A stretch of 64,000 nt of DNA, from positions 827,501 through 891,500 of the forward strand of contig JANJXV010000264.1 in the NCBI GenBank assembly GCA_024803745.1, read 5' to 3'. How positions within the stretch are numbered: position 1 is the stretch's first letter; the number at the start of each line of letters is the position of its first letter. The position numbers were made by a program, and so were the translations under genes. The stretch is from Megascapheus bottae (taxonomy: Eukaryota > Chordata > Mammalia > Rodentia > Geomyidae). A model generated the notes under the pieces. That model made no database searches, was not told the DNA's origin, and saw only the letters and a list, made by a program, of their open reading frames with translations. This document shows, in pieces, positions 13,556 through 27,603 of the stretch.

Positions 13556-16500
13556 AACCCAAACCTTAACCCAACCCTAACCCTAAACCTAACCCTTACC
13601 CTACCACTAACACTAACCCTAATCCTTACCCTAAACCTAAGCCTATCCCTAACCCTTACCCTTTCGCTAACTCTAACCCTAACCCTAACCCTTACACTTA
13701 CCCTAAGCCTAAACCTAAACCTAAACCTAACAATAACCTTAACCCTAACCCTAACCTTAAACCTAACCCAAACCCTAACCCTAACCCTAACCCGTACCTT
13801 TCCCTAACCCTAACCCTAAACCTAACCCTATCCCTAACCCTAACCCTGACCCTTACCCTTACCCTAACCCTAACCCTACACCTAACCCTAACCCTAACCC
13901 TAACACCTAACCCTAACCCTAACCATAACCCTAACCCTTACCCTTACCCTAACCCTAACCCTAACCCTTACCATTACACTAACCCTAACCCTAACCTTAA
14001 CCCCAACCCTAAACCTGACCCTAAACCTAACCCTAACAATTAACCTAACCCTAATCCTTACACTAGCCCTAACCCTAAGCCTAACACTTACCTTACACTA
14101 ACCCTAACCCTAACCCTAACGCTTACCCTTAGCCTAACCCTAAACCTAACCCTAACCCCTAACCCTAACCCTAATCCTAACCCCTAAACCTAACCCGAAC
14201 CATAACCATAACACTTACCCTTATCCTAACCCTACCCCTAACCCTAAAACTTACCCTTACCCTAACCCCAACCCTAACCCGAACCATAAACCTAACCCTA
14301 AACCTAACCGTAACCCTTACCCTTACCCTTAACCTAACCCTAACACTAATCCTAACTCTAAACCTAACCTTAACCGTAACCGTTACCCTTACCCTAACCC
14401 TAACCCTAACCCTAACCCTAAACCTAACCCTAACCCTAACCGTAACCGTTACCCTAACCCTACCCCCGGCCCTAACCCTAACCCTAACCCTAAACCTAAC
14501 ACTTACACTAACCCTAATCCTAACCCTAACACTAACCCTAACCCCTAACCCTAACCCTTAACCTAACCCTAACCCTAACACTAACCCTAACGTTACCCTT
14601 ACCCTAAACCTAAACCTAACTATAACCTTAACCCAAACCCTAACCCTAACCCTAACACTAACCCTAACCCTTACCCTAAGCCTAACCCTAACTCTAACTT
14701 TAAACCTAACGCTAACCCTAACCATAAGCCTAACCCTTACCATTACCCTAACCCTAACCCTAAACCTAACCCTAACCCTAACCCTAACTCTAAACTTAAA
14801 CGTATCCCTAACCCTAACACTCGCCATTACCCTAACCCTAACCCTAAACCTATCTCTACCCCTTACCCTAACCCTCACCCTTACCCTTAACCTAAACCTA
14901 ACCCTAAACCTAACCCTAACCCTAACCCTAACCCTAACCCCTAACCCTAAACCTAACCCTAATCCTTACCCTTATCCTAACCCTAACACTAACCCTAACA
15001 CTTACCCTTACCCTAAACCCTACCCTATCCCTAACCCTAACCCTAACCCTTACCCTAACAATAACCCTAACCCTAACCCTAAACCTTACCCTTACCCTAA
15101 ACCTAACCCTAACCCTAACCCTAACACATACCTGTACCCTAACACTAACCCTAACCTTAACCGTAACCCTAAACCTAACCCTAACCCTTACCCTAACCCA
15201 AACCCTAACCCTAACCCTAACCTTATTCCTTACCCTTACACTAACAATAACCCTAACCTTAACACAAACCTAAACCTAACCCTAACCCTAACCCTTACTC
15301 TTACCCTAACCCTAGCGCTAAACCTAACCCTAAACCTAACCCTAACCCTAACCATAACCATAACAGTAATCCTAATCCTAACCATTACCCTTACCCTAAC
15401 CCTAAACCTAAACCTAACCCTAACCCTAACCCTAACCCTAACCTTTACCCTAACCCTTATCCTTACCCGAACCCTAAACCTGACCCTAACCCTAAACCTA
15501 ACCCTAAACCTAACCCTAACCCTGGCCCTAACCCTAACCCTAACCCTAACACTAATCCTAACACTTACCCTAAACCTAACCCTAACCATTGCCCTTATCC
15601 TAACCCTAACCCTAAACTTAACCCCAACCCTAAACCTAACCCTAACCGTAACCCTTACCCTAACACTTACCATAACCGTAACCCTAAACCTAACCCTAAC
15701 CCTCACGCTAACCCTAACTCTAACCCTAAAACTTACCATAACCCTAACCCTAACCCTAACCCTTAACCTTAGCCTAACCCTAACCCTAACCCTAACCTTA
15801 ACCCAACCCTAAACCTAACCCTAATCCTAAATCTAACCCTTACCCTTACACTAACCCTAGTCCTAAACCTTACCCTACCCCAACCCTAACCCTTATCCTA
15901 ACCCTAAACATAATCCTAACCCTAACCCTTACCCTTACCCTAACACTAACCCTAAACCTAACCTAACTCTAACCCTAACCTTAACCCTAACGCTTATCCT
16001 TACCCTAATCCTAAACCTAAACCTAACCATAAACCTAAACCTAACCCTTGCCCTTACCCTAACCCTAACTCTAAACCTAACCCTAACCCTTACCCTAACA
16101 CTAACCCTAACCCTAACCTAACACTTACCGTTACCCTAACCCTAACCCTAACCCTAAACCTTACCTTTACCCTTACCCTAACCCTAACCCTAAACCTTAC
16201 CCTTACACTTACCCTAACACTAACGCTAACCCTAACCCTAAACCTAACCCTAACCCTACCCCTAACCCTTACCCGTTCCCTAACCCTAACCCTAAACCTA
16301 ACCCTTACCCTTACCCTAACCCTAAACCTAACCCTAAACCTAACCCTAACCCTAACCCTAACCCTAACCCTTACTCTTACACTAACCCTAACCGTAACCT
16401 TAAACCAATCCTAACCCTAACCCTAACCCTTACCCTCACACTAACCCTAACCCTAATCCTTACCCTAATCCTAACCCTATCCCTAACCCTTACCGTTTCC

Positions 16501-16700
16501 CTAACCCTAACCCTAACCCTTACCTTTACCCTAACCCTAAACCTGACCCTAAACCTAACCCTAACCCTAACACTAAGACTAAGCTTAACCCTAACCCTAA
16601 ACCTAACCCTTACCCTTACCCTAACCCTAAACCTAACCCTAAACCTAACCCTAACCCTAACCCTAACCCGCAACTTTCCCTAACCCTAACCCTAAACCTA
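13556..16700. repeat. Tandem duplication, copy 2 (about 3.15 kb, with extra block)
   Basis: Second copy of 10.93-13.55 kb. It is longer because about 15.4-16.0 kb contains sequence missing from copy 1, and 15.05-15.88 kb matches the 1-835 bp block (TAGCGCTAAACC near 15313, CTAGTCCTAAACC near 15856). Either copy 1 lost this block or copy 2 gained it. Both copies end with CCCGCAACTTTCCC, a variant of the class A word. Confidence 0.8.
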
Positions 16701-18300
16701 ACCCGAACCCTAATCCTAACCCTGACCCTTACCCTTACCCTAACCCTAACCCTACACCTAACCCTAACCCTCACCCTAACCCTAACCCTTACCCTAACCC
16801 TAAAACTAACTCTGACCCTTACCATTACCCTAACCCTAACCCGAACCTTTACCCCAACCCTAAACCTAACCCTAACCCTAACCCTAACCCTAGGCCTAAC
16901 ATTTACCCTTACCCTAACCCTAAACCTAACCCTGACTCTAACACTAACCCTAAACCTAACCGCCAACCCTAACCCTCACACTAACCCCTAACCCTATCCC
17001 TAACCATAGCCATAACCCTTACACTTTTCCTAACCCTACCCCTAACCCTTAAACTTACGCTTATCCTAACCCCTCCCTAACTCTAACCTTAACCCTAACC
17101 ATTCCCCTAACCCTAACCCCAACCCTAACCCGACCCTAACCCTTACCCTTACATTAAACTTAAACCTAACCCTAACCCGAACCCTAACCCTTACCCTTAC
17201 ACTAACCCTAACCCTAATCTTAACCCTAACCCAACAGTAAACCGAACCTTATCCCTAACCCATGTCCTTATCCTAACCCTAGCCATAACCCTAACCCTAA
17301 GCCTAAACCTAACCCAAAACCTACCCTTACTCTTACGCTAACCCTAACCCTAACCCTTACCATTACCCTAATGCTAAACCTAACCCTAACCCTAACACTA
17401 ACCCTTACCCTGACCCTAACCCTAACCCTAACACTAACCCTAACCATAAACCTAATCCTAACCCTAACCCTAACCGTAACCCTAACCCTTAACCTAATCC
17501 TAACACTAACCATAACCCTTACCCTAACCGTAATCCTTACCCTAATCCTTACCCTAAACCTAACCCTAACCATAACCCTTACCCTAACCCATATCCTTAC
17601 CATAACCCTAACCCTAACCCTAACCCTAACCCTTTCCCTAACCCTAACCCTAACCCTACCCTAAACCTTACCCTTACCCTAACCTTAAACCTAACCCAAA
17701 CCCTAACCCTAACCCTTACCCTTACATTAACCCTAACCCTAAACTTAACCTTGACCCGAACCCTAACCCTAACCCTAAACCTAACCTTAATCCTAACCCT
17801 TACCGTTACCCTTATGCGAACCCTAACCCGAAACCTAACCGTAACCCTTACCCTAACCCTAACCATAACCATAACCCTTAACCTAACCCTAACAATAACC
17901 CTAACACTAACCCTTACCCTAACCCTAACCCTGGCCCTAACCCTAACCCTAAACCTAACCCTAACCCTAACACTTACCCTAACCCTAAACCTAAACATTG
18001 CCCTTATCCTAACCCTTACCCTAAACTTAATCCCAACCCTAACCCTAACCCTAACCCTTACCCTAACACTTACCCTAACCCTAACCCTAACCTTAACCCT
18101 TACCCTAACCCTAAATCTAACCCTAAAACTTACCCTAAACCTAACCCGAATCTTAACACTTAACCTTACCCTAACCCTAACCCTAACCCTTACCCTAACC
18201 CTAACCCTTACCCTAATCCTAATCCTAACCCTAACCCTAACCCTTACCCTAATCCTAACCCTAACACTAACCCTAACCTCTAACTTTAACCCTTAACCTA
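16701..18300. repeat. Class A unit
   Basis: Holds one cassette at 16892-16969, then TTTTCCTAACCCT and, near 17814, TTATGCGAACCC followed by CCCGAAACC. The latter is a variant of the TTACGCGAACC word seen near 8284, 53567, 58027 and 63244. Confidence 0.72.
16892..16969. repeat. A cassette 5 (shortened, 70 bp spacing)
   Basis: AGGCCT at 16892 and GCCAACCC at 16962. This copy is 36 bp (six hexamers) shorter than the 106 bp standard, consistent with an in-phase deletion. Confidence 0.83.
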
Positions 18301-21300
18301 ACCCTAACCCTAACCCTAACCCTTACCCTTACCCTTACCCTAAACTAACCTAATTCTAACCCTAACCCAAACCCTAACCATTACCCTAACCCTAACCCTA
18401 ACACTTACCCTAACCCTAACCCTAACCTTAAACCTAACCCTAACCCTAACCATAATCCTAACCCTTACCCTAACCCTAACCCTAACCCTAACCTTAACCC
18501 AACCCTAAACCTAACCCAAACCCTAACCCTAACCCTTACCCTTACCCTAACCCTAGCGCTAAACCTAACCCTAACCCTAACACTAACCATAACCCTTACC
18601 CTAACCCTAACCCTACCCTAACCCTAAACCTAACCCTAACACTTACCCTAACCCTACCCCTAACCATTACCCTTATCCTAACCCTAACTCATACCCTACC
18701 CCTAACCCTAACCCTTACCCTAACACTTACCCTAACCCTAACCCTAAACTTACCCTTACCCTAACCCTAACTCTAACCCTTATACTTACCCTAACCCTAA
18801 CCCTAACCTTAACACTTAAACTTACCCTAACCCTAACAATAACCCTAACCATTACCTAACCCTAACCCTAACCCTAACACTTCCCCTAAACCTAACCCTA
18901 ACCCTTACCCTAATCCTAACCCTAACCCTTACGTTAATCCTAACCCTAACACTAACCCTAACCCCTAACCGAACCCTAACCCTAAACCTAACCCTTACCC
19001 TTACCCTTAGGCTAACCCTAACCCTTACCTGAACCCTAAACCTAACCCTAACCCTAACCCTAACCCGTAACTTTCCCTAACCCTAACCCTAACCCTAACC
19101 CTAAACCTAACCCTGACCCTTACCCTTGCCCTAACCCTAACCCTTACCCTACACCTAACCCTAACCCTAACCCTAACCCTAACGCTAAACCTAACCCTAA
19201 CCTTAACCCTGACCCTTACCCTAACCCTAACCCTAACCATAAAATTAACCCCAGCCCTAACCTAACCCTAACCCTAACTCTTACCCTAACACTTACCCTA
19301 ACGCTAACCCTAACACTTACCCTTACCCTAACCCTAACTCTAACCCTAAAACTTACCCTTACCCTAACCCTAACCTTAACACTTAACTTTACCCTAACCC
19401 TAACCCTAACCCTTACCCTAACCCTAACCCTACCCCTAACACTTACACTAACCCTAACCTTACCCTAACCCTAACCCTTACCCTAATCCTAATCATAACA
19501 CTAACCCTAACCTCTAACCCTAACCCTTAACCTAACCCTAACCCTAACCCTAACCCTTACCCTTATCTTAACCCTAACCCTAATCCTAACCTTAACCCTA
19601 AACCTTATCCTTATCATAAACCTAACCCTAACACTTACCCTAACACTTACCCTTACCTTAAACCTTACCCTATCCCTAACCCAAACCCTAACCCTAACCC
19701 TTTCCCTAACCATAACCCTAACCCTAACACTAACCCTAAACCTTCCCCTTACCCTAAACCTAACCCTAACCCTTACCCTAAACCTAACCCAAACCCTAAC
19801 CCTTACCCTTATCTTAACCCTAAACCTAAACTTAACCCTTACCCCTACCCTAACACTAACCCTAACCCTAACCCTAAACCTAAACCTAACTCTAACACAT
19901 ACCCTTACCCTAACTCTAACCCTAACCTTATCCGTAACCCTAAACCTAACCATAATCCTAACCCTAAACCATACCATAACCCTAACCCTAACCCTAAACT
20001 TTACCCTTACCCTTACCCTTACCCTAACCCTAACCCTAACCTTAACCCAACCCTAAACCTAACCCAAACCCTAACCCTAACCCTAACCCTTAACCTTACA
20101 CTAACACTAGGGCTAAACCTAACACTAACCCTAACCCTAACCGTAACCCTTACCCTAACCCTAACCCTAACCCTAACCCTAACACTTACCCTAAACCTAC
20201 CCCTAACCATTAAACTTATCCTAACCCTAACCCTAAACTTAACCACAACCCTAAACCTAACCCTAACCCTAACCCTTACCCTAACACTTACCCTAACCCT
20301 AACCCTAACACTAACCCTTACCCTAACCCTAAACCTAACTCTAATCCTAACCTTAACCCTAACCCTAACCCTTACCCTAACTCTAACCCTAACCCTTACC
20401 CTAAACCTAACCCTAACCCTAACCCTAACCTTAAACCTAACCATAAGCATAACCCCAAACCGAACCCTTACTCTTACCCTAACCCTAACCCTTACCCTAA
20501 CTCTAACCCTAACCCTTACCCTAAACCTAACCCTAACCCTAACCCTAACCTTAAACCTAACCATAAGCACAACCGCAAACCGAACCCTTACTCTTACCCT
20601 AACCCTAACCCTAAGCCTAACCCTAACCCTAACCCTAACCCTAACTCTAACCTTAACCCTAACACTAACCCTAACCCCTGCCCTTACCATAACCCTAACC
20701 CTAAACGTATCACTAACCCTATCCCTAACCCTAACCCTTAACCTTTACCTAATTCTAACCCTAACCCTAACCCCTGTCCCTAACACTAACCCTAACCCTT
20801 ACCCTTATCCTAACCGTAACCCTAACCCTGACAATTACCCTTACCCTAACCCTTACCCTAAATCTAAACCTAAACCTAACCCTTACCCTAACCCTAACCC
20901 TAACCCTAACCTTAAATCTTACCCTTACCCTAAACCTAACCCTAACCCTAACCCTAAACCTAACCCTAACCCTATCCCTAACCCTTACCCTTACCTTAAC
21001 CCTAACCCTAACCCTTACCCTTAACCTAACGCTAAACCTAACCCGTACCTTTACCTAACCCTAACCCTAAACCTAACCCTAACCCTAACCCTGACCCTTA
21101 CCATTACCCTAACCCTAATCCTAACCTTAACCACAAGCCTAAACCTAACCCTAAACCTAACCATCACACTTACCCTAACCCCAATCCTTATCCAAACCCT
21201 ACCCTAACCCTAAACCTAAGCCTAACACTTACCCTTACCCTAACCCTAACTCTAACCCTAACGCTTACCCTTACCCTAACCCTAAACCTCACCCTAACCC

Positions 21301-22600
21301 TAACCCTAATCCTAACCGCTAACCCTAAACCTAACCCTAACCCCTAAACCTAACCCTAACCCTAACCATAACCCTTACCCTTTTCCTAACCCTAACCCTA
21401 ACCCTAACCCTAACCCTAACCTTAAACCTAACTCTAACCCTAATACTATCCTTATCCTTTACCCTTACACTAACCCTAACCCTAACCTTAACCCTAACAC
21501 GAACCCTAACACTAAGCCTAAAACTAACCTTACCCCTACCCCTTATTCTTACCCTACACCTAACCATAACCCTAACCCTAAGCGTAACCCTAAATCAAGA
21601 CCTAACCTTTACCCTTACGCTAACCCTAACCCTAAACCTAACCATAACCCTTACCCTAACACTAACACTAATCCTAACTCTAACCCTAACCTTAACCCTA
21701 ACCCTTACCCTTACCCTAACCGTAACCCTAACCTGAACACTAAACCTAACCCTAACCATAACCCTAACCCTAACCCGGACCTTTCCCTAACCCTAACCCT
21801 AAACCTAACCCTAAACCTAACACTAACCCTGACCCTTACCCTTACCCTTACCCTAACCTTAACCCTACACCTAACCCTAACCCTAACCCTAACCCTAAAC
21901 CTAACCCTAACCCTAACCCTAACCTGAACACTAAACCTAACCCTAACCCTAACCCTTACCCTAACACTTACCCTAACGCTAACCCTAACCCTAACCTTAA
22001 CACTTACCCTTACCCTAACCCTAACTCTAACCCTAAAACTTATCCTTACCCTAACCGTAACCTTAACACTTAACCTTACCCTAAACCTAACCCTAACCCA
22101 AACCCTAACCCTTACTCTTATCTTAACCTTAAACCTAAACCTAACACTTACCCCTACCCTAACCCTAACCCTAACCGTAACCCTAAACCTAACACATACC
22201 CTTACCCTAAATCTAACCCTAACCTTAACCGTAACCCTAAAACTAACCCTAACCCTAACCCTACCCATACCCTAACCCTAACCCTAACCCTAAACCTTAC
22301 CCTTACCCTTACCCTTACCCTTACCCTTACCCTAACCGTAACCCTAGCCTTAACCCAACCCTAAACCTAACCCAAGCCCTAACCCTAACACTAAACCTTA
22401 ACCTTACACTAACCCTAGCGCTAAACCTAACACTAACCCTAACCCTAACCCTAACCCTAACACATACTCTTACCCTAACACTAACACTAACCCTAACCCT
22501 AACCATTACCTTAGCCCTAACCCTAACCCTAACACTTACCCTTACTCTAATCCTAACCCTAAACCTAACTCTAACCCTTAACCTTACCCTAATCCTAACC
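18301..22600. repeat. Mixed class A-like degenerate array
   Basis: No intact cassette. Variants of the class A word occur at about 19066 (CCCGTAACTTTCCC), 21047 (CCCGTACCTTTACC) and 21774 (CCCGGACCTTTCCC). A near 20 bp patch at about 21592 (TAAATCAAGACC) is one of the least telomere-like spots in the window but remains too short to be foreign DNA. A single CTAGGGCTAA at about 20107 is a point variant, not an inverted repeat. Confidence 0.65.
20361..20600. repeat. 120 bp tandem duplication (two copies)
   Basis: Copies 20361-20480 and 20481-20600 match line for line, with two differences seen (20450 T versus 20570 C, 20455 C versus 20575 G). The period is 20 hexamers. The word CCATAAGCATAACCCC is shared with a related word near 46640. 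Confidence 0.92.
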
Positions 22601-25600
22601 CTAACCCTAAACCTTACACTTATCCTAACCCTTACCCTAACCCTAACACTTACCCTTATCGTAAAGCCTACCCTAACCCTAACCCTAACCCTAACCCTTA
22701 CCCTAACCCTAACCCTAACTCTAACCCTTACCCTTACCCTTACCCTAAACCTAAACCTAACCCTAACCCTAACCCTTTCCCTTATCCTAAACCTAAACCT
22801 AACCCTAACTCTAACCCTAAAACTTACCCTTATCCTTACCTTAACCCTAACCTAACCCTAACCCTTCCCTTACCCTAACGCTAACCCTTACCCTTAACTT
22901 GACCGTAACCCTACTCCTAACAGTTACCCTTACCCTAACGCTAACCCTAAAGCTAAACTTAACACTAACCCTAACACATACTCTTACCCTAACACTAACC
23001 CTAACCCTAACCCTAACCCTTACCCTAACCCTAACCCTAACACTTATCTTTACCCTAACCCTAACCGTAACCTTAACCCTAAACCTAAATGTAACCCTAA
23101 ACCTGACCCTTACCCTTACCCTCACCCTAAACCTAAACGTAAACGTAACCCTATCCCTAACCCTAACCCTAACCTTAACCTTAAACGCTTATCCTTACCC
23201 TAACCCTAACCCTAAACCTAACCCTAACCCTAACCTTAACCCTAACCCTTTCCCTTACGCTAACCCTAACCCTATCCCTAACCCTAAACCTAACACTTAC
23301 CCTTACTCTAACCCTAACCCTAAACCTAACTCTAACCCTTAACCTTACCCTAAATCTAACCCTAACCCTAACCCTAACCACAACCCTAACCCTTACCCTT
23401 ACTTAACCCTAACCCTAAACCTAACCCTAACCATAAAGGTAACATTAACCCTAACCCTAACCATTATCCTTACCCTAACCCTAACCCTAAAACTCACCCG
23501 AACTCTAACCCTAACCTTAACCCTAACCCCTAACCCTAACCCTAACCCTTACCCTTATCCTAAACCTAACCCTAACCATTACCCTTATACTAACCCTGAC
23601 CCTAAACTTAACCCCAACCCTAAACCTAACCCTAAACCTTAACCTTACACTTACACTAACCCTAACACTTACCCTCACCGTAACCCTAACCATAACCCTA
23701 AACCTTACCCTAACCCTAACCCTAACCCTAACCTTTACACTTACCCTTACCCTAACCCTAACGCTTACCCTAACCCTAACCCTAATCCTAACCCTAACAC
23801 TTACCCTAACCCTAACCCTAAACCTTGCCCTAACCCTAACCCTAACCCTAACCATTAACCATACCTGTACCCTAACACTAACCCTAACCTTAACCCTAAC
23901 CCTAACCCATACCCTTACCCTAACACTAACTCTGAACCTAAACCGAACCCTATCCCTATCCCTAACCCTAACTCTTATCCTCACCCTAACCCTAACCCTA
24001 AACCTAACCCTAACCCTACCCCTAACCCTTACCCTTTCTCTAACCCTAACCTTAAACCTAACCCTTACCCTTACCCTAACCCTAAACCTAACCCTAAACC
24101 TAACCCTACCCCTAACCTTTACCCTAACCTTAACCCAACCCTAACCCTAACCCTAACCCTTACGCTTACCCTAACCCTAACCCTAACTTTAACCCAACCC
24201 TTACCCTAACCCTAAACATTACCCTAACACTAACCCTAACCCTAATCCTTACCCTAACCCTAACCCTACCCCTAACGCTTACCGTTTCCCTAATCCTAAA
24301 ACTAACACTAACCCATACCCTTACCCTAACACAAAACCTAACCCTAACCTTAACCCTAAACTTAAACCTAACCCAAACCCTAACCCTAACCCTAAGCCGT
24401 ACCTTTCCCTAAACCTAAACCTAACCCTAACCCTAACCCTAACCCTAACCCTACTAATAACCCTAACACTAACCCTAAAACTAACACCTAACCCTAACCC
24501 TAACCCTAAACCTTACCCTTACCTAACTCTAATCCTAACGCTGACCCTTACCATTACCCTAACCCTAACCCTAAACTTATCCCCGTCCCTAAACCTAACC
24601 CTAACCCTAACCCTAACCCTAAGCCTAAGCCTAAAACTTACCCTTACCCTAACCCTAACCCGAAACCTAACGCTTACCCTTACTCTAAACCTAAACCAAA
24701 CCCTAACCCTAACCCTAACCCTAATCCTAACCTCTAAACCTAACCCTAACCATTCCCCTAACCCTAACCGTAACCCTAACCCTAAACCTGCCCCTAACCC
24801 AAACCCTAACCTTAACCCTAACCCTTACCCTTCCACTAAAACTAACCCTAACCTTAACCCTAACCCGAACCCTAACCCTAACCATAACGATAAACCTAAA
24901 CCTAAACCTAACACTAAACCTAACACTAACCCTAACCCTAACCCTGGCCCTAACCCTAACCCTGGCCCTAACCCTAACCCTAACCCTAACCCTAAACCTA
25001 ACACTTAACATAACCCTAACACTAACAATAACACTTACCCTAACCCTAACCCTAACCCTAACCCTTACCCTAACCCTAACCCTAACCCTTACCCTAACCC
25101 TATCCTAACACTAACCCTAACCCCTAACCCTAACACTTAACCTAACCCTAACCCTAACCCTAACCCTAACCCTTACCCTTACCCTAACCCTAAACCTAAC
25201 TCTAACCCTAACCCTAACCCTAACCCTAACCTTAAACCTAACCCTAACCCTAACCATAACCCTAACCCTTACCCTTCCCCTAACCCTAACCCTAACCCTA
25301 ACCCTAATCCTAACCCTAATCCTTACCCTTAACCTAACCCTAACACTAACCCTAACCCTTACCCTAACCCTAACCCTAACCCTACCCTAAACCTTACCCT
25401 TACCCTAAACCTAACCCTAACCGTTACTCTAAACCAAACCCTAACCCTAACCCTAACCCTTACCGTTATCTTAACCCTAACCCTAAACCTAACCCTTCCC
25501 CTACCCTAACGCTAACCCTAACCCTAACCCTAACCCTAACCCAAACCCTAACACATACTCTTACCCTAACCCTAACCCTAACGCATAACTTAACCCTAAC

Positions 25601-25699
25601 CCTAATCCTAACCCTTACCCTTACTCTAACCCTAAACCTAACCTTAACCCAACCCTTAACCTAAGCCTAAACCTAACCCTAAACCTAACCCTAACCCTT

Positions 25700-25730
<31 letters not shown>

Positions 25731-27190
25731 CCTTAACCCTAACCCGAACCCTAACCCTAACCCTAAACCTAACCTCAACCCTAACCCTTATCCTTACCCT
25801 AACCATAACCATAACCCATACCCTAACCCTAACCCTAATCCTAACCCTTACTCTTAATCTAACCCTAACCCTACACTTAACCCAACCCTTAACCTAACCC
25901 TAACCCTAACCCTAAGCCTAAACCTTACCCTTACCCTAACCCTAGCACTAAACCTAACGCTAACCCTAACCCCTAACCCTAACCGTAACCCTAATCCTAA
26001 CCCTAACAATAAACTTAATGCTAACTCTAACCCTAACCCTAACCCTTACTCTAAACCTAACCCTAACCCTAACCCTAACACTTACCCTTACACTAACCGT
26101 AACCCTAACCTTAACCATAACCTGAACCCTAATCCTAACCCTAAACCTAACCTCAACCCTAACCCTTATCCTTACCCTAACCCTAACCATAACCATAACC
26201 CTAAGCCTAACCCTAACCCTAACCCTAAACCTAACCCTTACCCGTACCCTAACCCTAAGCCCAAAACCTAACCATAACCCATACCCTTACCCTAACCCTA
26301 ATACTAATCCTAACTCTAACCCTAATCTTAATCCTAACCCTTACCCTTACCCTAACCCTACCCCTAACCCTCACCCTAAACCTAACACGAACCCTAACCC
26401 TAACCCTTACCCTAACCCTAACCCTGGCCCTGACCCTAACCATAACCTTAACCCTATCCCTATCCCTAACCCTAACACTTACCCTAACCCTACCCCTAAC
26501 CATTACCCTTATCATAACCCTAACCCCAAACTTAACCCCAACACTAAACCTAACCCTAACCCTAACACTTACCCTAACACTTAAACTAACCCTAACCCTA
26601 ACCCTAACCCTAACCCTAACACTTACCCTTACCCTAACCCTAATTCTAACCCTAAAACTTACCCTAACCCTAACCCTAACCTCAACACTTAACACTTAAC
26701 CTTAACCTAACCCTAACCCTAACACTTACCCTAACCCTAGCACTAAACCTTACCCTAACCACTACCGTAATCCTAACCCTAACCCTTACCTTACCCTAAC
26801 CCTAACCCTAAACCTAACCCTAACCCTAACTCTAACACTAATGTTAACCCTAAACCTTATTCTTAACCTAACCCTAACCCTAACCCTAAACCTAACCCTA
26901 AACCTAAACCAAACCCTTACCCTTCCCCTAACCCTAACCCTAACCCTAACCCTTACCCTAAACCTAAACCTAATCCTAACCCTAACCCTTACACCTACCC
27001 TAACCCTAACCCTAACCTTAACCCTAACCCTAACCCTTACCCTTACCCTAACCCTAACTCTGAAAGTAAACCGAACTCTAACACTATCCCTAAACCTAAA
27101 TATTATCCTTACCCTAACCTTAACCCTACACCTAATGCTAACCCTAACCCCTAACCCTAACTCTAACCCTACTCCTAACCCTAACCCTAA
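22601..27190. repeat. Left part of class B region
   Basis: TATCGTAAAG at 22657 and AAACGTAAACGT at 23135 are spaced 478 bp, as in the main B units. The 23.1-23.6 kb part recurs at 45.7-46.2 kb. Between about 24.0 and 26.2 kb the array is mixed and includes a class A-like GCCGTACCTTTCCC near 24396. From 26.25 to 27.19 kb it matches the alternative segment found in B units 2 and 6 (30.3-31.15 and 38.6-39.5 kb). Confidence 0.7.
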
Positions 27191-27603
27191 TACTCATCCT
27201 AACCCTTACCCTTACCCTAACCCTAACCCTAACCCTTATCCTTACCCTTACCCTAAACCTAACCCTAAACCTAACCCTAACCCTTACCCTTATCCTAACA
27301 CTAACTCTAATCTTAACCCAAACACTAACCCTAACCTTAACCCTTACACTTTCCCTAACCTTAACACTAACTCTAACACTTAACCTTACCCTAAACCTAA
27401 CCCTAACCTTAAACCTAACCCTAACCATAACCCTAAACCCTAACACTAACTCTAACCCTAACACTTACCCTTACCCTAACCCTAACCCTAAGCCTTACCC
27501 TTACCCTAACCCTAACCCTAAACCTAACCCTATCCCTAACCCTAACCCTAACCCTAACCCTAACACTAACACTTACCCTAACCCTAACCCTAACCCTTAC
27601 CCT

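Noticed and set aside
20104..20116. CTAGGGCTAA as evidence of an inverted TTAGGG segment
   Set aside because: An isolated point change within CCCTAA-oriented repeats. Neighbouring units on both sides keep the same polarity.
21590..21605. TAAATCAAGACC patch as inserted foreign DNA
   Set aside because: Only about a dozen bases and explainable by several substitutions in CCCTAA units. No target-site duplication or element ends.
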